A stretch of DNA of 64,000 nucleotides from Cerioporus squamosus (taxonomy: Eukaryota > Basidiomycota > Agaricomycetes > Polyporales > Polyporaceae). Position numbers and translations under genes: made by a program. The notes under the pieces were generated by a model. That model did not search any database and had not been told where the DNA came from. It worked only from the letters and a program-made list of their open reading frames with translations. The stretch is from assembly GCA_022592435.1 (NCBI GenBank), contig JABYQS010000004.1, positions 434,001 to 498,000 of the forward strand, read 5' to 3'. Positions 1 to 12,046 of this stretch are shown piece after piece (positions within the stretch are counted from its first letter, which is position 1; each line of letters opens with the position of its first letter).

Positions 1-243
1 TCACTGTGAGTTGACCGTTCTGCCTCTTGCCCGGACGCTTCTCTGACCGCGCAAACTTGTTGTCTTCAGGCGGAGGAGGTCGGCAAGGCGCACCCACGCA
101 TTGTCGAGGCTGTCGAGACGATGCTCAAGAAGGGCAAGTGGACCGTCCCTGGTACGTATCATCCATGGCACAGCTCCTGCTGCTTGATGCTGAGTCTCCC
201 CACAGGCTACAAGGAGAAGTTCGGCGACCTTTCTCTCATGTAA
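1..243 (+). CDS. 3' end of an unrecognised gene (partial)
   Basis: This is the last part of a plus-strand gene that begins outside the window. A donor-like gtgagt starts at position 6 and an acceptor (ttcag) ends at 70. The next exon runs to about 151 and reads AEEVGKAHPRIVEAVETM, then a Lys-rich stretch ending KWTVP. A second intron (gtacgt...cacag) ends at 205. The final exon encodes GYKEKFGDLSLM and stops with TAA at 241-243. The two introns are short with clean GT-AG ends, so the splice model is good. I do not recognise the protein from this 39-residue tail. The following gene is on the opposite strand and convergent. Confidence 0.6.
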
Positions 244-734
244 ACATCGTCATGTTCCGCCCTACTACAATAGACCCAGGAGGCGCTTGACGTTCCTTCC
301 TATGAGAGGATAATCAGTTCTCCGACGATCCACAACTTGCGCGATTTATAGCGGTATGAACGCTGGCCGCGACGAGCTCGGCGGGACATCGGGCGTAGCC
401 AAGCCTCCGGCACCCTGTGCGCTGAGAGCTGCTAACTGCAGGCCTTTAGCTTCAAAGAGTTGCCAAAGGGTAACAACCTCAATCTTTAGTATACGACAGG
501 ATACAGCGACAGATATTACATTCGGTGGTATGCAGCAAGATCGCAGAGACGGGAATATGTGCGTGGCAGGTCCGGCAGGTCATTACGGGCGTGAAGGATC
601 CAGATGCGAGACAGCAGCCGATAGTGCGCCGGTGTTGTCTCGGACAGAGCGCAGTGCGTGTGCGCGAGCAGCGGGGTACAGGATACTCGGAGGCTCGGGG
701 TGGAATACGGAGATGCGGAAGAACAAATGCATAA
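244..734. other. convergent 3' intergenic region
   Basis: This stretch separates the stop codon of the upstream plus-strand gene from the stop codon of minus-strand calcineurin B. Open frames here are short, overlap on both strands and show no splice-consistent protein. It probably holds the two 3' UTRs. I see no repeat or RNA gene in it. Confidence 0.5.
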
Positions 735-1630
735 TCAGAAGAGATCTTCGAGTGTCATTTGTTTTACGATGTCCTGGAAGTGGGGGCGAGGGGAGATCAG
801 CGGTGGCAATTGAGATGGTAGCGGCGAGGAGCACGGACCGTATTGGAGACCATCTGGACGAACTCGTCGAAACTGAGCTTCCCGTCGCCGTCCTTGTCCG
901 CCTCCATGATCGTCTTGTCTACGATCTGCTGCAGCTGACCGTCCTTCAGGTTGTTCCCCACCATCATCTTCAGCACGAGGAAGAGCTCGCCGTTTGAGAT
1001 GAAGCCGTCCCGATCCATGTCGTACACCTTGAACGCGACTGTCGAACGACGATGAGGCGGTTAAGACCTCAGCCAGAAAGATAGCGGGACGCACATCGTA
1101 GCTTCTCTTCTCGACCGCCTCGACTGCTGAACGCACTCAGACCACCGACGAACTCCTGGAAGTCGACCGTTCCTCCGCCACTAGAGGGGGAATATGCAGA
1201 TGAGTAGTCGTTGGGACAGAGACCAGATGAGTACTCACTCCTCGTCGAAAATGGCAATTAACCGCGACGCAAGAGGATTGTTCGCGATCTGGGGTATTTG
1301 CAGGAACTCCTCACGATCAATTGACCCCGAGCCATCACTTCGCAGTCACGAGAAGCGTCAGTATGTCCTGACTTACGGGATGAGAGCCTCAGACGCACCT
1401 GTCGAGCTTCATGAACCGCTTCTTCAGCCGCTCCAACTCGCTTGCGTTGACTGTGCGGACGAGCACTCCGTGAGGATCTTTCGCTAGGTTCCAATACTTG
1501 GATACGCACAGTTGGACCGCTTCTGCATGTCCTCCATAAACTGAGACGCTGCATGGCGGGTGGGGAAGCACCTCCGTCAAATGATGTCCGTAGGGTGATT
1601 GCGAGGGAGCGACGAACGTGACTGCCCCAT
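735..1630 (-). CDS. cnb1: calcineurin regulatory subunit B (EF-hand protein)
   Basis: Regulatory subunit of the Ca2+/calmodulin-dependent phosphatase calcineurin; it binds the catalytic subunit A and acts in Ca2+ stress and growth signalling (family knowledge). Six exons can be spliced. The first, at 1630-1618, encodes MGQS and joins an exon to give [17 protein letters not shown], then [18 protein letters not shown]. These are followed by the EF-hand loops [36 protein letters not shown] and [14 protein letters not shown]. The C-terminus after the last intron is [12 protein letters not shown], the typical family ending, stopping at 735-737. The N-terminal Gly-2 with downstream Ser fits N-myristoylation. 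The start was chosen because it gives the MGxxxSQ leader of fungal CNB1 with clean introns. All four EF hands appear intact. The gene is divergent from the MnmE-type GTPase, 277 bp away. Confidence 0.95.
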
Positions 1631-1907
1631 CTTTGTTCAGATTGCGGATGTCCAGATGAATATAGGTCTTCGCAGAGTCTCGAGCAGCAAGCCGACGTCT
1701 AGAGAGCGAGAAAGCGTGGAAAGTGGAGAAGAGGAAGAAGATAACGCGTGTGGTTTTCAGCACGGTCCAAAGGCTCGTGCAGCACTGTATACACCGTGGG
1801 AACTCCGCCGAACGCCCATTTCGTGCAACGGTATCGCCTGGCAGTGGTACCGCTCTTGCGCGAAGACCACACAGGCGTCGGCGCTGTACGCGACGGTGAG
1901 GACAGCC
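1631..1907. promoter_or_regulatory. divergent promoter region, cnb1 / MSS1-type gene
   Basis: A 277 bp gap lies between the calcineurin B start codon on the minus strand and the first likely start of the mitochondrial GTPase on the plus strand. It must carry both promoters and 5' UTRs. I see no clear TATA box. The exact boundary on the plus side depends on which in-frame Met is used. Confidence 0.45.
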
Positions 1908-3996
1908 ATGGCAGCGTGCGGGAGCATGTCTGGCAGAATCGTCTTGGGGTCGCGCACTGCCTGCTCTACATACACACGCTCTGCGGCGGCATCACACCTG
2001 CTTTCCAGAAACCCGGACCCTCAGAAAGGCAGCACGCACCGCCTCGCGAATGCTGGACCTCGCCGCGACACCAGAGCCTCTGGCCCGCACAGGCTGTACA
2101 GAACTTCGTCCTTGGCTGCCAGAGGACCTTCTAGGGACTTACCTCGCGGCGTCGAAGTGAAGACCTCGGCACTTGTCTTGTCGGACGCACAGAGACGGAC
2201 GATCTACGCGCTGTCTACTCCTCCCGGCAAAGCAGGAGTCGCCGTCATCCGAATATCGGGCCCAGATGCCTTGGAAGTCTGGAGAGGCTTGGTGAAGACG
2301 CGAGGCGAGGGCAAGGGGAAAGCCAAGGCATGCGAGCCGGAGCCGTGGAAGATGCACCGTTGCGAGATCGTCCATCCTGGTTCGGGCGAAGTGCTGGACG
2401 ACGGACTCGCAGTGTTCTTCAAGGGTGAGCCTCCATTGCACGCGTCAGCACTGGTCTAACTGTCTCTACATGATTGTTGCGCCCCCAGGACCGAGGTCGT
2501 TCACTACAGAGGATGTGCTCGAATTGCATGTACACTCGGGGCGCGCTATCATATCCTCAGTGCTGAATGCCATCTCGTTCTTCCCATTCTGTCGTCCGGC
2601 TGAACGCGGAGAGTTCACAAGACGCGCATTCGAGGGCGGACGCCTTGATCTCACGCAAGTAGAAGGGCTGAGAGACCTCATTGACGCTGAGACAGAATCC
2701 CAGCGCAAGCTAGCCCTGAGGACCGCCGGAGTACGTTGAGTTGGGTTATAAGTCTAGTTGTGTTCTGAATAGCTCTGAGCAGGGATCTACCAGGGCTCGT
2801 CTTGAACAGCTCCGGAACGAAACCATCCAGTGCTTAGCTCTTGTCGAGGCCCTGATTGATTTCGGGGAGGGAGAAGACATCGAGGAAGGAGTTTTCGAAC
2901 AAGGTGATTGTCAACAGCGCTATGGTAGAGATCATGTCATTCACGTTGCTGAAGCAAGGGGACGCGTACTGAAGCTGCGCGATACAATCCGTCGCCATCT
3001 CTCGGACAATCGCAGAGGAGAAATCATGCGTTCAGGTGTACGGTTGGCCATATTCGGTCCGCCCAATGCTGGCAAGAGCAGTCTTTTGAACTTTCTAGGT
3101 GTGTACTCCTGGTAGCGCGGTCGTAAACTTCCTTGCCTGAGTTCTCAATAGCACAGCGCGAGGCAGCGATCGTGACTCCTGTCCCTGGGACAACTCGGGA
3201 TATCTTAGAGCTCTCGCTTGACATCGGGGGATTGCCCGTCATCGTCGCAGATACCGCTGGGCTTCGCAAGACAGACGACGTAGTCGAGAGGATAGGTGTA
3301 GACCGCGCGAAACAACTGTGAGTGTCCATCATGCTTGACCTGGTGGTCATGGGGTTGATACAGTCCTATCTCCTCCCAGAGTGGAGTCTTCGGACGTCTC
3401 GCTATGTGTGCTCTCGGCCCCCGAAGTCCTCGCTCGCTCGCAAGATGGCGATTGGGATCTGAAACTACCTGCCACAGTTGCCCCGCTTGTCAAGGACGAC
3501 ACATTTATCCTGCTGAACAAGACAGATTTACTGCCTCTGTCCTCATTGGCACAGTTGCCGTCACAAAGTACCTGGGCGGTCAGTCTTAATACCGGCCATG
3601 GAACCCAGGCATTCATGGAGAGCTTCGCGGGGGCTCTGCATCATAGGTCTGTCAGCTTTTTCAGCAGTATAACCGCCTGTTGCTCAGTCGTTTACAGGTA
3701 CAGTCTACTTACGGAGACTGGACTCGAAGCTGAGGAGCCCTTGATCACCCACGCTCGACATCGTGCACATCTAGAGAATGCCCTCGAGTTCCTCGAGGCA
3801 TTCCTGGACACTGGTGAGTTCATTTACTGCCGCCTATGTTATATCGTCCTCACGTAGGACTGCAGCTCCGGAGGATGTTGTGTTCGCCGCAGAAGAATTG
3901 CGATACGCAGCTCAAGCGATCGGCAAGATATCCGGTCTCATCGATGTAGAAGATGTCCTGGACGCTGTCTTTCGCGATTTCTGCATTGGAAAGTAG
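1908..3996 (+). CDS. MSS1: mitochondrial tRNA modification GTPase (MnmE/TrmE/MSS1 family)
   Basis: With the GidA/MTO1 partner, this family makes the 5-carboxymethylaminomethyl-type modification at wobble U34 of mitochondrial tRNAs (family knowledge). The N-terminal folate-binding TrmE_N domain starts at [20 protein letters not shown] and contains the [21 protein letters not shown] signature. The GTPase domain shows G1 [10 protein letters not shown]2-region [10 protein letters not shown]3 DTAGLR and G4 NKTD. The protein ends with the diagnostic FCIGK (catalytic Cys, stop at 3994-3996). At least six short introns interrupt it; one ending just before the [10 protein letters not shown] exon has to be removed to restore [13 protein letters not shown]. 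The start at 1908 (MAACGSMSG...) or the internal Met at 1926 gives an Arg/Ser-rich, acid-poor leader consistent with mitochondrial import. The start is the uncertain part. Confidence 0.93.
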
Positions 3997-4520
3997 AGGT
4001 GCTTCGTCATGCTACTCGACAAGGGCCATCTTGCTGCGTTCACGGTCGTGGATGTTGCACAACGATGTGTGAATGTGACATTCGTCTCGTCAAAGAGGTC
4101 CAATATTCTACGATCAGCCGGGGATAACCTATGCTATACTACAATCAGTAGGGGTATGTATGTACACGAAACGGAGACTAATGCATGCAGGATGCGCTGT
4201 ACCGGAACCCAAGAACAAGTGAATATAGATACAAGGGAAGCACCACAAAAGTGAAGAATTCTTCTAGCAAATCTGGGACAGTGCCAGTGGAGAAATCATT
4301 TTGTAGAGGGGAACGAGCGACAATGGACATTCAAGATGGGAAGCAAAACGACGAACAGACAGCGCAAGCAAAGCAACGAGCCGAGTTTTGCCAACCCAGC
4401 AGTTAAGCTGCGAAGGGACATGTGACCGCAGGGACGTGCGTACAGGGTGTGCGTGCCCTACGCACGCTTTTGGCCGACATCGTCGTAGACGACTGGCACA
4501 TTCACGACACGACACGACAC
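3997..4520. other. convergent 3' intergenic region
   Basis: This gap lies between the stop of the MSS1-type gene and the stop of the minus-strand small gene. It is locally A-rich around 4225-4400. No coding exon, repeat or RNA gene is evident, and it is presumably the 3' UTRs of both genes. Confidence 0.45.
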
Positions 4521-5168
4521 TCACTTGGTCTCCATCTCCTTAGCCTTGAGGAAGTCAGCGACAGCGAGCAGAGCAAGGTATTTCCGGCGCATCGCGAACA
4601 TCATGTTCTGTGAGAGGCGGACGCATCAACTTCGTATCCCAGACACCGTACGCCGTTACAAACTCACCACAAATGCGGCCACGACCTTCCGATGCGCGCT
4701 CGTTGTCTCTGCCTGCTGGCGGCGGGCTTCCTCGTACTGGAGCACGAGGTCCTCTTCGAGCACGGGGTAATCCGACTCGTAGGGGCAGAAGTCTCGGTCA
4801 GGGAGCTCTTGCCACGTCATAGCAGGTTCCTGTGCATGAGTAGACGAAGGAACACGTCAGCCATTGGACACGAACGCGTCGTGAGATGAAGTAGCGGAGA
4901 GCAGAAGACTTACCACAGCGCCGACTTCGGGTTCTTCGATGATCGGGTCCAAGTCCCCAAATGCACCCCTGTGATCAACCGTAGTCTGCAGCAAGATGGG
5001 TCGATATCACGCCAGGCTGAGGACGACGCTGACGGGACGACGTACCATGAGATAGTCCTCGTCGCGGGGCCGGAATGTCATCGGGTAAGGGTGGTACCGA
5101 CCAAGGTGAGTGGAACGGTATGACGGGAGGCGAGCGACGCAGGGAGGCAAGAGGCCGGTCGTTGCCAT
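4521..5168 (-). CDS. small conserved-looking protein with mitochondrial-type leader, family not recognised
   Basis: Four exons splice cleanly on the minus strand into a protein of about 147 residues. It starts MATTGLLPPCVARLPSYRS and continues HPYPMTFRPRDEDYLM. An acceptor then gives TTVDHRGAFGDLDPIIEEPE. After EPAMTWQELPDRDFCPYESDY comes a helical stretch VLEEDLVLQYEEARRQQ, and the last exon is NMMFAMRRKYLALLAVADFL followed by KAKEMETK. Stop is at 4521-4523. The N-terminus is basic and hydroxylated with few acids, and size and composition resemble small accessory subunits of mitochondrial complexes. That is inference only; I could not place it in a named family. An upstream in-frame Met at 5210 is an alternative start. 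The exon phases agree only with the acceptor that yields TTVDHRG. Confidence 0.7.
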
Positions 5169-8100
5169 CACGGTAGTGAACGACGGGTATGGGGGTGGAG
5201 AAAGGCGCATATATTGCGATGCGATGTGAGACTACGACAACAGGAGACGTGCGCGAAGAGGGAAGAAGAGGTAGAATAACGGAAGGAGGGGCAAAAATGA
5301 CAGAAGACTGCTGCTACGAGAGGGGGAAGATGGCAGTAGGGAAGAAGAGGTAATGGGGAACGGGATGTAAGCGACGCCATTATATAGCGCCGAGTAGAGG
5401 ATAGTAGAGGATATGCGGCAAGGACTTACGGGAGTAAGGGACCACATCCAAGCTATCTCGCTTTAAAGCCCGCGAGAAAGACGCGACGCGCTGGGTCCGT
5501 GATCTCCGTTGCTCAACTCCGTACTGTGGACTGCACATACTTAGACGCTCCAACGACCACGCTTGATCTGTCCACGTCGGACAGTCCATGTACTCAGCTA
5601 GACCTCAGGGCTCTCACTGATGCGTAACCATCGCTACAGCGTGCTCAACAGACAGGATGACGCATATTCCGCCAGCACTTCAAGTGGTAAGCAATCCGCG
5701 ATCCAGGAGTGTCGATCCACCATATGCAGTGACGGAGGCGGTCGAACAGGGACTGAGAGGCTGCAAGCTGCATGAGAAAAGCTCGCATCTTAGGTAGCGA
5801 GAAGAACAGAGAATAACGGCTCAGGAATCCGCGCTGCCTCTCGGTCTCAGTCCGACGGGGTGGTCAGCAACCTGAGCCGATGAATCTCGGGGACCAAAGA
5901 GAACCGTTCCGCGTGCTTTGATTCGTTCTGAGGGTGTGCGACAAGCTATGTCCATCCGATACCACCTCACTCCATCCCCTTGCATTTGCACGACCACGAC
6001 ATGCGCCGCACCGGATTCCGACAGACAGAAAACTGCAGGCCGGAGGCCGGGGACACGTAACGTTCCGTAACAGTCCGGTCACGCGTCACGGGCGCTTCTC
6101 CGCCAAGATGGCAAGAGATCGAGGTGAGTTCTTTTGTTCGCCGACCGCAATACCTTCAAGCCATGGCCCATATGTCATATACTGCGTGCCCATGTCTGAT
6201 CTCTGGCCCAGACCAACACGACTGCCTCAAGATGTGTGCACAACCCAGAATTGTCTGCTGCAAGCCATCGAACTTCAAAACTGCAAGGGGGACACTGCGA
6301 CATCATCGGGGCAAGACGCAGACCGTATCCTAGCTGAAGCCATATACCCCAGCGACCAGCGGGCCATTTGACGGGATAGAAGGGGTGCGCGACAAGACAA
6401 AACAATCGATCCGATGGACGCACCATAAACGAGAGTCGCGACGAGCGACGAGGCACAGTGGCGGTTTGAGCCACGGCGCCGCTTCCCCGTGGTATACACC
6501 ACAGGGCCAGTAAAGCGTGAGCAACCAACATCGCATGGGTCTCGAGGGTGTTAACTTCCAGGAGTTCAGCGCGATCGGCTGGCTGTTGAGGCTGACTGGT
6601 CGCGCTGTTCTTGATGTCCATGTCCGTTTGTCCGAAAGGCTGACCGTGTGGAATAGCTTCACAAGTCCAGCGACTGCACGCTTGCTTGTGCGGGGGACTT
6701 CCGTGGACGAGCCTATGGATTTTGAACCGCAAATGCAGGAGATATCGTTCAAGAGCGCCGTCCAGTCAAGAAACTGGTGTGACATCGGACAGAAAGACGA
6801 CTATGCAGCACGAAGACGAGTCAAGGACGTGCAGTCGAAGCAGGAGGAAGTGAGAGCACAAGCGAAGAGGTAGAGGACTCCAGGAGGGCGCGGGCAGCGG
6901 CCCCGATCATCATTTCGGGGTCCGCTGCCTCGTACGGCTCGCGCCACCAGCCAGCCACCAACCGACCTCCTGCTCCTACCTCCTCCGATGGCGACCAACT
7001 CCCCTCCAGCTTCTGCTTGCATATGCTCTCGTTTCTGGGACAGCGGCAATATCGGCGATACGACTTGTAGGCCAAGCCCCGCACATACAACGATTACCGA
7101 TGTGGTTTCAAGTCCCCCGACTGGCCAAAGCTGGCCAACCATCTCCATGACCGCTCACCTCACCTCGGACACTTATCCTCGAATTTCTCGTACACAAGAC
7201 GGACCCAACTATCTATGACGCAGATGTCACGTTCGGCCTCATCCATGCTCAACCCCGGGATCCTGGAGGACGCATCGAGGATAGATATCATGAATCCCGC
7301 AGCCACACGTTCTTCTCAAATGTCGTCACGAATTTGCTCATGCCAATCTACTACACGGCCGATCTTTCTGTCTTGCCTTCGCGACATCCTGTCTCTGGGG
7401 TGCTCAGAAAGATTCGGCGTCATAGCTCCCTCCAGGCCAATCCCTTCTTCCTCAAGTCATCGACGTCCAATCATACGGAGGCCTCCCCCAGTCGGGCTGA
7501 TGCTGGCGCATGTTCTACACCTGAATGTGCGCTCCGAGCGGGATTGGTCGCATGTGAGAAGGTGCGTATCCCCTGTCCTCAAGTTCTGTGATCTACCATG
7601 GGGTGTCGTCGTGTCAAAGGGCTAAGGAGCACTCGATGGTGTCTCAGGGTGCGAAGAGGTGGTTGTGAAGCGGACGCCTCTCCAGGCCGGCCAGGAGCAA
7701 CGGCATTCGCACTGTCTCCACTTCTTGTCCACTGCGCGTACTCAGAATATCATGCATTGAAGCTTCGCTGCACACGGTGACGGAGCTTACCACGATAAGT
7801 AAGGCTGGTGCGGCTACCTGAGCGCGACAGGCGTGGAAGAGACCAATATTATTCCGACCGCGGAAGCAAACAGCATTAATAGGCAGGGCAAGACTCCGGG
7901 GGACAGGACGAGACTATCGCGTCGTGAGAGTACTTGGCGATATGTAGCGATGCTCGTGAGGCCGTACGCCAGGCTCTGTTATGTTCCTCGGGCTAAGTGC
8001 GGCGACCCTGTGCTTGTGAACTCATTGATTTCAGTGGCAGGATCAGATGCCCAGTCCGGGTCAACGTTTGCTGCCAGCCCTCTGCTATCATCAGATTCGT

Positions 8101-9461
8101 CGCTCGGGTGTGTGCGTTCATGCTGGCAGGAGCAGGCAGGATACAACAATCGCACAATACTCGTACATCTCTCGTGTTTGAGGGGTTCCGCTGGGGTTCC
8201 TGTCGACCTGTCGAAAGCAAGGATCGGTAGACTAAGACCGCTACTCAAACGTTGTGGCGTTTCCCTCCCAACGTCATGGATGGATATGTCCAGGAATAGC
8301 TTAGTCGACGACCTACCGCCGGCTCGTATGGTGCTGAAGTTCGCGGGGGGGCTATTAGAATTAGCCTAGGCTGCCCTTGAGATCGTCTCGTGCAAAATAA
8401 ACCTCGAAAATCTTTGATCAGAGTGTCTGATCGGCAACAGCGGGCATGGCATGGCGGGCAAGCCGAGTTCACCGTCTTCTGGCGACCATGACCAACAAGG
8501 TCTCAGATCTGCTCAATCCTTCGCGTTCCGTTCAGCACCCCGTTCAGTTCAAGCAAGCACAGGATTGGTCCCTGAACCCTGGGTTGGCCATCGGCGCTCA
8601 TGGACTTGCTCTGCACGAACCTCAGTCCGTCATCTTCTTCATCTCGGATTGTGGACACTCTAACGTCGGTAACGAGCAGGATAATCCTGCTCTACAACGC
8701 TCGACGCTCAGAAGATTTCACTGCAGATTGACTGCAGGCAGACGATTCACTTCGCCGCTGCGTCGAGCTGCGTATGATGCAGGAAGCCTCCTCAAATTGT
8801 GATCAGCGTCTGCCACGTCACCGCCACGCATCACTCGCCTGACTGTTGTTCCTCGCGAACCCGAGCGAACCTGGTCGCGAACCATGAACGTTTGAACCCC
8901 TTCTGGAAGCAGTGCCCGAACGCTGAGAATCGGTGACTAGCCGTACCATCCTAGCATTTCCGCTAGCCATGTCCGTCTCATGCGACCACCGCTCACAAGC
9001 GGAAACGTGCAATCGATCCTCAAAGCCTTCGGCTAGCCCTTGTGTCACGGAATACGACAAAGGCGCTTTCGTTAGCTCCCGCGACACGTGGTTACCAGGG
9101 AGGTTGCGCCCAGACGGTCAAGAGGCTCCTTAACGGATATGGTCGCCGTGATGTCGCAAGCTGCACAAACCGATTCGCCTAACCCCGGGCGGTTCCAGAC
9201 CCTTGAGCGCGTCGCTGGAGACCATCACCCCGATTTATGAGATCATTCCAAAGTCCACTCTCCGCGCAAGCTAGTAATCTTCTAATAGGTACCCTTCCGC
9301 TCGGCAGCAGCCCCCCATTTTCAACTGACTTGTCGCTGGCAACGCTTAGCTGCGGGGGCCTTTTATAAACTCGAGACGGCGTTGTCTCGATCCCCACATC
9401 GGGCGGCCAACCTTTGTCCCTCTCCGTTACAGGCTTTACCCCGCTCGAACATCGATCCGCC
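5169..9461. other. gene-poor region of 4.3 kb
   Basis: No gene could be supported here. The first 300 bp are purine-rich on the plus strand and may be upstream sequence of the small minus-strand gene. The longest uninterrupted frames are a 185-codon minus frame at 6175-6732 and a 178-codon plus frame at 7833-8369. They overlap open frames on the other strand and show no domain, signal sequence or intron pattern I recognise. The region may contain decayed genes or unannotated transposon remnants, but I see no target duplications or terminal repeats. Confidence 0.4.
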
Positions 9462-11379
9462 ATGGCGCCCCTCGACGGAACGTGAGTTCGTGCGGTCTGA
9501 ATGCACATGGTGTTTCCGACTTACGTCCGACACCAGTATGGGTCCTATCCTCCTGGGAGTCATCGTCTGCGCGGTGTAAGTAGCGCTCAGTCTGCTGTGC
9601 ACATTGGAGTTTGAGATCGAGACGGATGCGCGAACAGGTTCTATGGAGGTCAGTGTCTTCTCACCGTCGAACGAATTGTGCGACCGGTCTGAACGATCAC
9701 CGGCAGTTTCCCTTTCACAGGTGTACTACTACTTCACCCGCTACCCGCGCGACCCTCTGTACATGAAGCTGCTGGTTGCGGCGGTCTGGGCCAGCGACAC
9801 CGTCCACCAAGTGAGTGCTCCGTCTTCGTGTACGAGCCTGCCGCCTTGCTAACGTCGTACAGGGCCTGATATCACACACCGGTGAGTTGACGTTCTGATT
9901 TGTCTTTGTGATCCATGTCTCATTTCCCGTAGTATACTGGTATTTGGTTACCACCTACGGGGACCCTACAGCGCTTACGAAGCTCTCAACGTTCGTTCTC
10001 TCAGTATATTCTCGCTCCGTCGGCGCGCTGACCAGCTCATCAGCACGATCATCGTTGAGGTCATCTTCCAGGGGTTCACCGGCGTGATGGTCCAGAGGTA
10101 AGCTTGGCATGAAATGGAGTTGTTCTTGTGCTGACGCGTGTTCAGTTTCTTCGCGGCTCGGATCTACAAGTGTAAGTGTGTCGATACGATGGCGGCGGGG
10201 TGCGGATTAACTGGTCTCTGCAGTGAGCGGGAAGAAAATGTGGCTCGTCATACCCGTGGTATGTTGTGTCTTGCATTTAGACTAAGACCCTGCTCACGTG
10301 TCGTCCTCAGGTATTGATGATTGCTGGGGAATTTTGTGCGTAGCCCTTTGGGCATCGTGCACCTTTTCCGCTGACGGACATTGTGAAATCGCAGCCGTCT
10401 CAATGGCGTACTCTGCCAAGGCCTTGCAGATGGTGTTCTTCTCGGAACTCGTGGAAATCAAGGTACGTGCTGCCCGCCCTTGAGCGCCGTCTTCCGCGTG
10501 GCTCACTTTGTATGCAGGCCCTCTCGCTGTCAATCAACATCTTCGCGGCAGCTGGAGATGTGCTCATCGCCCTCATCTTGTGCATCATCCTCCAGTTCTC
10601 CAAGACGGGCTTCGAGAGGTGCGTCGCCCCGTGTCAAGGAACCTGACCGTATGCTGAACGACCGTACGCTTCAGGTCCAACACGCTTATCAACAAGCTAG
10701 TGAGTACACTTTGTATCGTGCATGGCTCCTGCTTGACTGGTGATGTCCGCAGATTATCTTCTCTGTCAATACTGGCCTGTTGACTAGGTGCGTTCTCGTT
10801 ATGATGATCAGCCGCTTATCAGGGTAAACATGTCAATGATAGCATTTGCGCATGCATGTCGCTCATCACCATCCTCGCCCTACCGGATACGTTCGTTTAT
10901 ATCTTCTTCTTCTTCTTGATCGGTCGCTGTACGTATTCCCTTCGTTGTTGCCCTTTTTGTCTCGCTCACTTCCATCTCTAGTGTACGCTAACTCTCTCAT
11001 GGCCACATTGAACGCACGCAAGGGTCTCCGCGATGGCTCGTCTGCGGGTGGTGAAACCTCGCTTTCCTTGCGCGACATGCACCCGTCGCACGCCCACACC
11101 GCGAACTTCAGCGTAAGTGACACTCATGCGACGTTCCGAGGATCACACACTGACCTGCTCTTCCCGTATCGTGCACAGAAACGCGACCACGGCTCAGCTG
11201 GCATCGCCATCCGGATCGACACCCAGAAGGAGTCGAGGCACGACGCCGAGCTGGAAGTACGTGGACCCTCCTTCCTCACTCTCGACGTCTAGACCCGTGT
11301 CTCTGAATTTGATTATAATGTACAGTACCAGTCGACGAAGTACGGCAGCTCCGACAAGCACATGGTCGAGGCTGTCTGA
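9462..11379 (+). CDS. DUF6534-type fungal multipass membrane protein
   Basis: A mushroom-specific integral membrane protein family of unknown function, usually with seven predicted helices. The first exon is MAPLDGT with a donor (tgagtt context) soon after. About a dozen small exons follow: MGPILLGVIVCAV, VLQVYYYFTRYPRDPLYMKL, LLVAAVWASDTVHQ, the tract VYWYLVTTYGDPTALTKLST, TIIVEVIFQGFTGVMVQSFF, AARIYKLSGKKMWLVIPVVL, SMAYSAKALQMVFFSELVEIK, further hydrophobic helices, and SLITILALPDTFVYIFFFFLI. The Y-Y-F-T-R-Y-P-x-D and D-T-x-H-Q segments are typical of the family. The soluble C-terminal tail is Ser-rich and ends SSDKHMVEAV, stopping at 11377-11379. Exon phases join without frameshift where checked. 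Topology is inferred from hydrophobicity. Confidence 0.88.
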
Positions 11380-12046
11380 GCGCCCCGTCGCCCTTGTACT
11401 CCTTCCCTCCCCGTTGCGTTGCTGGCGGACCCCCGCTGCGCCAACTTGTCTCAAAACCATCCATACAGCGCGTACGTCTACTCTCACGCGCACCTGCGTC
11501 ACCGAGGTGCGCGCGGAGTCGCAGCGACTGCGGCTATACTGTTGCTCGACGTTGCGTGCGATGATAGCGCTCTCTTTGTCCCTACTATATGTCTTTGGCA
11601 TGGCCATGATCGCCGCACTGTCTTACGGTATATGCTGTTTTATTAGTGGCACACATAGATTTCCCGGAATGCATTTACATGTTGGACTGGTATCATCAGC
11701 TGGTATCCGAAGTAGGCGCCTGACGTGTGGTTAGCGATGGCCTGCGATCCCTCTTGCACCGGCGCTTCACTTCTTTCCCTCTCTCGTTCGCTCAACGTTC
11801 GCTTCTGCCGTGCCCGTCCACTGCTTGCTGGCAGTCTTCATTATGGACCAGTCGATTGTCGAGCACACCAGTACTCACGCACGCACAGATACTCATGCGC
11901 CCTTCTTGCACGATAATATCATCTATTCAAACGGTACTTGCGACTGGTCTCGTACCCACTGGCAGAGGTGCGAGTTAGAGGAGGAGGACGAGGAAGAGGC
12001 AGCCGTGTGCGGGGGCCAGAGCGACACGACTGCGGGCGTCAAGACG
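11380..12046. other. intergenic region, convergent 3' ends
   Basis: This gap lies between the DUF6534 gene and surface-protein paralog 1. Short open frames occur but none has splice support. Similarity of paralog 1 to its sister gene at 30-32 kb stops near 12190, so this side is outside the inverted repeat. No RNA gene or mobile element was seen. Confidence 0.4.

Noticed and set aside
2741..3115. Odd insertion in the MSS1-type protein between VFEQ and ARGRV
   Set aside because: A short GT-AG intron with correct phase explains it and restores the usual family sequence.
6175..6732. 185-codon minus-strand open frame in the gene-poor region
   Set aside because: It overlaps other open frames on both strands and shows no recognisable motif; the length is possible by chance at this GC content.
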